Of a DNA stretch of 11,330 nucleotides, positions 7,592-11,330 are shown in pieces. This stretch comes from RUG11462 sp036308645 (lineage in GTDB: Bacteria; Bacillota; Clostridia; Oscillospirales; Acutalibacteraceae): assembly GCA_036308645.1 (NCBI GenBank), contig JAXJVH010000023.1, positions 1 through 11,330 of the forward strand, read 5' to 3'. Positions within the stretch are counted from its first letter, which is position 1. The number at the start of each line of letters is the position of its first letter. The notes below the pieces were generated by a model. The model worked only from the letters and a program-made list of their open reading frames with translations. It was not told where the DNA came from and did not search any database. The translations under genes were made by a program, and so were the position numbers.

Positions 7592-7621
7592 TTCCGATTT
7601 TCCGATTAGAATAAGGATAAT
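7592..7621 (+). promoter_or_regulatory. Weak candidate promoter for the small ORF
   Basis: GATAAT (7616-7621) is a fair -10 box; the best -35 at 18 bp spacing is TTCCGA (7592-7597), only 3 of 6 matches. It would place the start of RNA immediately before the ribosome site, giving a transcript of roughly 130 bases ending at the hairpin at 7723-7758. Confidence 0.25.
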
Positions 7622-7645
7622 CACAGAGGAAGGAGTGGTTATGCT

Positions 7646-7717
7646 ATGAGTAATTTTATTGATTTATTTATATTGTATATAAAAACTTTGTGGCTACTGT
7701 TACGATGCAATAGATAA
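7646..7717 (+). CDS. Possible 23-residue hydrophobic peptide
   Basis: ATG 7646 opens a 23-residue frame, MSNFIDLFILYIKTLWLLLR followed by CNR and TAA. A strong ribosome site AAGGAG (7630-7635) lies 10 bases upstream. An ATG at 7641 with the same site gives only Met-Leu-stop, and its TGA overlaps the second ATG (TATGA), which could couple the two starts. The peptide is mostly hydrophobic with a positive C-terminal end, as in small membrane peptides and type I toxins, and a U-tailed hairpin follows 5 bases after the stop. The family is not recognised; toxin-like function is only a possibility, and no antisense RNA promoter was clearly seen. It fills the middle of the 312-bp gap between lysS and comFC, which otherwise holds only terminators. 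Confidence 0.35.
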   Translation: MSNFIDLFILYIKTLWLLLRCNR

Positions 7718-7722
7718 TTAAC

Positions 7723-7758
7723 AATCCCTTGAAAATCATTGATTTTCAAAGGATTTTT
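7723..7758 (+). terminator. Rho-independent terminator after the small ORF
   Basis: Arms 7723-7738 and 7740-7755 are complementary apart from one C-A mismatch (7728/7750), so the hairpin closes on a short AT-rich loop and runs into TTTTT (7754-7758). The U tail is on the + strand. On the - strand the hairpin lacks a clear U run, so it is at best a weak terminator for comFC. Confidence 0.7.
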
Positions 7759-7797
7759 AGTTTATATGGATAAGCATTATGAAAATGTGGGTTGTTT

Positions 7798-8490
7798 TTA
7801 CTCTGCTTTGGCGGCGGTTATGCAATAAATTTTTGTCACTCCCTCAAGCCGCAGCATTTTTGCACATTCATTCAGCGTAGCGCTACTTGTCATAATATCA
7901 TCAACCAACAGAACACGTTGACATTCTATCGGTATGCCGCTTGCTTTGTAAATGCCTTTTACATTTTGTCTGCGTTGTTTGTGATTTAGCGTGTGTTGCG
8001 GTTTTGCGGCTTTTAATCGAGTCAGCACGTCTGCCATAACAGGCACTTTCATCATTGCCGATAATTCGTTTGCAATAAGCAGGCTTTGATTATAGCCTCG
8101 TGATTTTTCACGTGATTTGTGCAAAGGAACAGGTATAATTGCGTCAAAGCGAACGTCTTTATACTTGTTTATTACGGTTAAATACATTTCTTCGGCAAAA
8201 AATCTTGCAAGTCTTTTGTTTTTGACCTTTTTCAATGTTAACAGAGCGTTTTTTGCCGAATCTTTATAAAGAAATGTCGAAGCGCTTCTGAAAAAGAATT
8301 TCGGAAAACGTTTGCAGTCGCATTTTCCCTCCAAAGAGAAACAGGTTTTACAGCGTTTGCCTGTGGCTTTTTCAAAATTTACTTCACATTCACTGCAAAA
8401 CAAAGCATTATATTTAATAATTCTTTTACAACCGGAACACTTGTTCGGAAAGAAAATATGCAAAATTCTTAATTTTAAATCCTCGTTCAC
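7798..8490 (-). CDS. comFC: ComF family protein (phosphoribosyltransferase-like, competence-associated)
   Basis: ComFC-type proteins are needed for DNA uptake in competent bacteria and act with the single-strand DNA machinery; they have a phosphoribosyltransferase fold without a settled enzymatic substrate. The 230-residue length is typical. The N-terminus has paired cysteines C18/C21, C32/C35, C47/C50 and C57/C59, expected to bind zinc. The family signature PVPLHKSREKSRGYNQ is at 120-135 and the PRPP-type loop VLLVDDIMTSSATL is at 183-196. The start is GTG 8490, 2 bases after the recD2 stop; the GGTGAG ribosome site lies inside the end of recD2, so the two are probably translationally coupled. 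The other competence genes (comEA, comEC, comFA) are not in the window, so active transformation is not shown. Confidence 0.92.
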   Translation of the reverse strand: MNEDLKLRILHIFFPNKCSGCKRIIKYNALFCSECEVNFEKATGKRCKTCFSLEGKCDCKRFPKFFFRSASTFLYKDSAKNALLTLKKVKNKRLARFFAEEMYLTVINKYKDVRFDAIIPVPLHKSREKSRGYNQSLLIANELSAMMKVPVMADVLTRLKAAKPQHTLNHKQRRQNVKGIYKASGIPIECQRVLLVDDIMTSSATLNECAKMLRLEGVTKIYCITAAKAE

Positions 8491-8492
8491 CG

Positions 8493-10706
8493 TTAAAACT
8501 CACCCATTGCTTTAGTGGTATTTTCAAGAAAATATTTAAAAGCGGTATAGCGCTTTGTTTTTTTATTGTTATCAATCATCGCTTTTATGTCAGCGCCTTT
8601 TCCTACAATAACAAGCATTTTTTTCGCCCTTGTTACCGCAGTATAAAGCAGATTGCGATATTTAAGCTGCGGCGGAATATCGCAAACGGGCAGAATTACG
8701 CAGTCAAATTCGCTGCCTTGCGATTTGTGTACGGTTATTGCGTAAGCGAGTTCAATATCTTCGATTTCTTCACCCGTAAACATAGCCAATTTGTCGTCAA
8801 ACCGAACGCAAACGGTTGAGGTTTGCTTGTCAATGCTTTCAAGCACCCCTATATCGCCATTGAAAACGCCCATTCCTTGTTCGCCGTTTTTCTTTGTCCA
8901 AATAACGTCGTAATTATTTTTAACCTGCATTACTTTGTCGCCCTCACGCATAACAAAGCCTTTTCGCTTTATTTCACGCTTGGTCATTTTGTTTTCGGGA
9001 TTAATAATGCTTTGCAGTATATTGTTTATATTAACAGTTCCCGTTTTCATCTTTCTTGAGGGACAAAGCACCTGAATGTTTTCAGGGGTGAATCCGTATT
9101 TTAAAGGCAAACGTTCGCAGTAAAGTGAGGCTATCAACTTGTCCGCATTTCTGCTGTCCGTAACAAAAAAGTCGCAGTCTTCTTCTTTTGAAACCTCCGG
9201 CATTTCTCCGCCGATTATCCTGTGTGCATTTGTTACAATATAACTCTTTTGCGCCTGACGGAACACTTTTTTTAAACGTATAACGGGTACAATATTCGAC
9301 TCTATAATATCGTTTAAAACATTGCCTGCGCCGACCGACGGAAGTTGGTCAACGTCGCCGACTAATATCAATCGGCAATTTACAGTCATCGCTTTAAGCA
9401 GCGCTTCAAAAAGCCCTATATCCATCATAGAGAGTTCGTCTACCACTATGCAGTCAAATTCAAGCGGATTTTTTTCGTTTTTCTTAAACCTCTGCTTGTC
9501 CTCTTCACCCCATTCAACCTCTAACAAACGGTGAATGGTCTTTGTTTCTCTGCCGCATAATTCGCTCATTCTTTTGGCGGCTCTGCCTGTAGGGGCGGCA
9601 AGCGCAATTTTTGCGCCCGATTCTTCGAGCAATGAGATAATAGCATTAAGCGTTGTGGTTTTACCTGTACCCGGACCGCCCGTAAGCACAAGCATACCGT
9701 TTGAAAGCGCCGCTATAATCGCGCTTTTTTGAACTTCATCATATAAAACTCCCGTTTCACGTTCAACTTGGGCAAGTCGTGATGCAGATACGGGAACTTC
9801 TGCCGGAGGAACGCTCATCATAAGCGCAATTCGGTTGGCGCAATAACGTTCGGTAGCGTATAGTTCGGGTAAAAATACAAAATCTTTGCCGTCTAAAACC
9901 GATTTTGTAAGAGCGCCGTTGTAAATCATACTTTCAAGGATTTCATAACAGATTTCTTCGCCGCAACCGAGTAATTTTGCACCTGTTTCACAAAGTTTAT
10001 CAGTCGGCAGGCAGGTGTGCCCGTTTCGCAGATTATGTTTTAAAATATATTCGATTCCGGCTTCGATTCTAAAACTTGAATCAACCTCTGTTTTAAGCGA
10101 TTGTGCGATTTCATCGGCTCGCATAAAACTGAATCCAATGCCCTCTCGACAGAGCATATAAGGATTTTTTTCGATTTTTTCAAGACTTCCTGCGCCGAGT
10201 TTTTTATAAATTCTCATAGCCTCGTTTGAAGTGATGTTAAATGAACTTAATTTTAACATTACCTCACGAACGCCGAACTGTTTTATAAATTCCTTTCCGA
10301 TTTTTTCGGCTTTTTCGACAGAAATGCCCTTGATTTGCGCTAATTTTAAACAGTCATTTTCAAGAATATCAAGCGTTTTATCACCAAAGCGAGATACTAT
10401 TGCCTGTGCGGTTGCAGGACCTACACCTTTTATTGCACCGGAGGAAAGATATTTTAAAATTGAAGCGATTGAGGTCGGCATAGTGCAAATCGCCTGTTCG
10501 GCTTTAAACTGCTGACCGTACTGCGGATGTATAATAAAAGAGCCGAGCAGTTCAACCTCTTCGCCGACATTTATATACGGCAAAGTTCCGACAACGGTTA
10601 CAGGCTCGCTATTTACCGAAATAGTGAAAACGCAGTAACCGTTATCTTCATTCATATATGTAATATCTTCTATCGTACCCTTGATTTTTTCGTAATTTTC
10701 ACTCAT
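8493..10706 (-). CDS. recD2: RecD2 family 5'-3' DNA helicase (YrrC type)
   Basis: RecD2 is a superfamily 1B helicase that unwinds DNA 5' to 3' and works in recombinational repair and fork maintenance without RecBC. The 737-residue protein has the long N-terminal extension that separates RecD2 from RecD of RecBCD: an OB-like start (about 5-75), helix-hairpin-helix segments (IKGVGPATAQAIVSRFG 92-108; a second near 122-140), then the motor. Helicase motifs are Walker A GGPGTGKT (343-350), motif Ia APTGRAAKRM (371-380), Walker B VVDELSMMD (421-429), GDVDQLPSVGAGN (450-462), FRQ (482-484), the UvrD-like motif AITVHKSQGSEFD (656-668) and motif VI LYTAVTRA (687-694). ATG 10706 overlaps the upstream TGA as ATGA, with AAGGGA about 11 bases before it. 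comFC follows after 2 bases. Confidence 0.95.
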   Translation of the reverse strand: MSENYEKIKGTIEDITYMNEDNGYCVFTISVNSEPVTVVGTLPYINVGEEVELLGSFIIHPQYGQQFKAEQAICTMPTSIASILKYLSSGAIKGVGPATAQAIVSRFGDKTLDILENDCLKLAQIKGISVEKAEKIGKEFIKQFGVREVMLKLSSFNITSNEAMRIYKKLGAGSLEKIEKNPYMLCREGIGFSFMRADEIAQSLKTEVDSSFRIEAGIEYILKHNLRNGHTCLPTDKLCETGAKLLGCGEEICYEILESMIYNGALTKSVLDGKDFVFLPELYATERYCANRIALMMSVPPAEVPVSASRLAQVERETGVLYDEVQKSAIIAALSNGMLVLTGGPGTGKTTTLNAIISLLEESGAKIALAAPTGRAAKRMSELCGRETKTIHRLLEVEWGEEDKQRFKKNEKNPLEFDCIVVDELSMMDIGLFEALLKAMTVNCRLILVGDVDQLPSVGAGNVLNDIIESNIVPVIRLKKVFRQAQKSYIVTNAHRIIGGEMPEVSKEEDCDFFVTDSRNADKLIASLYCERLPLKYGFTPENIQVLCPSRKMKTGTVNINNILQSIINPENKMTKREIKRKGFVMREGDKVMQVKNNYDVIWTKKNGEQGMGVFNGDIGVLESIDKQTSTVCVRFDDKLAMFTGEEIEDIELAYAITVHKSQGSEFDCVILPVCDIPPQLKYRNLLYTAVTRAKKMLVIVGKGADIKAMIDNNKKTKRYTAFKYFLENTTKAMGEF

Positions 10707-11038
10707 TTTTTAAGATTATCCCTTAATTCTTCAAAAATATTTTCTTTTTTGCATAAGGTAATATTATAGTCGTCAAGCAGTAATTTTGCCTCATATTTTT
10801 TAGTTTGACTCAGCCCATTATCTACCGCAATAATTCTTTTCGGTGAAGTGCGTTTCCATTTTGACTCTTCTAAAGCGCTCCTTATGGTCATTTCAAACGA
10901 ATCATTGTCGAGAAAAATAACCGTAACCGATTTAGAGGAAAGTCCGTGATTGAAAATCAGAAAAGCAACCGCCCTTATAAGCGTTGCCGCACCGATTAAC
11001 GAAAGCAAGCATAAAACTATGTAAATAAAAGTTTCCAT
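10703..11038 (-). CDS. Unrecognised one-pass membrane protein, first gene of the recD2 operon
   Basis: The frame is open further upstream to 11230, but the likely start is ATG 11038, giving about 111 residues plus the stop: GGGTGA lies about 6 bases before it, and the operon promoter (11087-11115) excludes the longer form. Residues about 4-30 form one transmembrane helix (IYIVLCLLSLIGAATLIRAV). The rest is a soluble domain with alternating strand- and helix-like segments (VTVIFLDND, TIRSALEESKWKR, KRIIAVDNGLS, KKYEAKLLLDDYNITLCKKE). No family is recognised; the pattern loosely recalls a small Rossmann-like or glycosyltransferase-like core, which is a guess. Its stop overlaps the recD2 start, so the two are coupled in translation and perhaps in function. 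Confidence 0.72.
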   Translation of the reverse strand: METFIYIVLCLLSLIGAATLIRAVAFLIFNHGLSSKSVTVIFLDNDSFEMTIRSALEESKWKRTSPKRIIAVDNGLSQTKKYEAKLLLDDYNITLCKKENIFEELRDNLKK

Positions 11039-11086
11039 ATATATCACCCATAATATATTTATGAAACTTTTAATTGTTTTGACAAT

Positions 11087-11115
11087 ATTATAGCATACCG
11101 AAAACCAAAAGGCAA
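11087..11115 (-). promoter_or_regulatory. Promoter of the membrane protein-recD2-comFC operon
   Basis: On the - strand, TTGCCT (11115-11110) and TATAAT (11092-11087) are separated by 17 bp, with TGC before the -10 box as an extended element. The predicted start of RNA, near 11080, lies upstream of the chosen ATG 11038 and downstream of the alternative start at 11230. Confidence 0.65.
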
Positions 11116-11221
11116 TAAGTGACTTTAATGTAAAAAGTATAGAATGTAGTGCCATATCAATTGTATCACATGTAAACTTCTTGCAAACGGATAAGTTGTA
11201 AAATAAAATGACCAAAAAAAG

Positions 11222-11250
11222 ATGACTCATAAAGACATCTCTGGTATAAT
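11222..11250 (+). promoter_or_regulatory. Promoter of the putative transposase gene
   Basis: A consensus TATAAT (11245-11250) with TGG before it (extended -10) lies 17 bp after ATGACT (11222-11227), a 4-of-6 -35 match. RNA would start near 11257, about 32 bases before the ATG. Confidence 0.5.
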
Positions 11251-11296
11251 GTTAAGTGATCAAACTAAACATGATTGGAGATATCAATATGAGTCA
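11223..11296 (+). repeat. Imperfect inverted repeat enclosing the transposase ribosome site and start
   Basis: TGACTCAT (11223-11230) is the exact reverse complement of ATGAGTCA (11289-11296). After a 3-by-3 internal loop the pairing continues, 7 of 8, between 11234-11241 and 11278-11285. The right arm covers most of the GGAG ribosome site (11277-11280) and the ATG (11289-11291). The left arm lies upstream of the predicted RNA start, so only read-through transcripts could form the full hairpin. Confidence 0.65.
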
Positions 11297-11330
11297 CTTA
11301 AATAATAACACAAAAAGCAGGAAAGGTAAA
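11289..11330 (+). CDS. N-terminus of a putative IS30 family transposase (partial)
   Basis: Fourteen codons are visible, MSHLNNNTKSRKGK, running off the window. GGAG (11277-11280) lies 8 bases before the ATG. The short polar, basic opening resembles N-termini of IS30-type transposases of Firmicutes, in which such a stretch is followed by KHL-x-x-x-ER and a helix-turn-helix. The identification rests on this resemblance and on the leader hairpin typical of some insertion sequences, so it is tentative. It is transcribed divergently from the recD2 operon. Confidence 0.5.
   Translation, partial: MSHLNNNTKSRKGK

Larger units (their letters stand above)
11223..11330 (+). mobile_element. Left part of a putative IS30-type insertion sequence (truncated by window end)
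   Basis: This minimal extent covers the promoter, leader hairpin and first codons of a transposase-like gene. The true left end should lie further left, somewhere between about 11116 and 11222, but the terminal inverted repeat cannot be fixed because the right end is outside the window. Confidence 0.45.

Noticed and set aside
11039..11230. N-terminal extension of the membrane protein to a start at 11230
   Set aside because: It would place the start upstream of a good extended -10 promoter and inside the mobile element leader; ATG 11038 has a ribosome site and an ordinary membrane-helix start.

Overview
The window looks like chromosomal DNA from a low-GC, Gram-positive anaerobe of the Clostridia, probably a gut or rumen relative of Ruminococcus. 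The evidence is the AT-rich intergenic DNA, the strong AGGAGG-type ribosome sites, the near-consensus sigma-A promoters, the U-tailed hairpin terminators, the greA-lysS gene pair, and a large modular secreted GH16 glucanase with a Thr/Ser-rich linker. This placement is an inference; no rRNA or other marker is present.

Left part (1-3410, + strand): the 3' end of one gene is followed by a complete GH16 glycosidase gene. Both encode related C-terminal modules ending in nearly the same residues, and both are followed by nearly the same terminator hairpin. They look like tandem paralogues of a secreted polysaccharide-degrading locus.

Middle (3421-7485): housekeeping genes. hpt (purine salvage, - strand) converges on the GH16 gene and shares its terminator. 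gap (glycolysis, + strand) has its own promoter, a candidate Rex redox operator and its own terminator. greA and lysS form a two-gene operon behind a perfect TTGACA-17-TATAAT promoter and end at a 14-bp terminator. A 312-bp gap (7486-7797) follows. It holds the lysS terminator and a possible free-standing unit encoding a 23-residue hydrophobic peptide with a strong ribosome site and its own terminator.

Right part (7798-11115, - strand): a tightly packed three-gene operon reads leftward. It encodes an unrecognised one-pass membrane protein of about 112 residues, then the RecD2 helicase (overlapping start and stop), then a ComF-type phosphoribosyltransferase-like protein with a zinc-finger N-terminus (2-bp gap, GTG start). 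The set suggests DNA uptake or recombination. Just upstream, facing right, is the beginning of what looks like an IS30-type transposase gene, cut by the window end. Its leader contains a long imperfect inverted repeat that could fold over the ribosome site and start codon only in read-through transcripts, as known for IS10 and IS50.

No tRNA, rRNA, CRISPR array or prophage was seen. The items most worth a second look are the IS leader hairpin, the small-peptide unit, the unassigned modules of the glucanase, the candidate Rex site before gap, and the membrane protein coupled to recD2.
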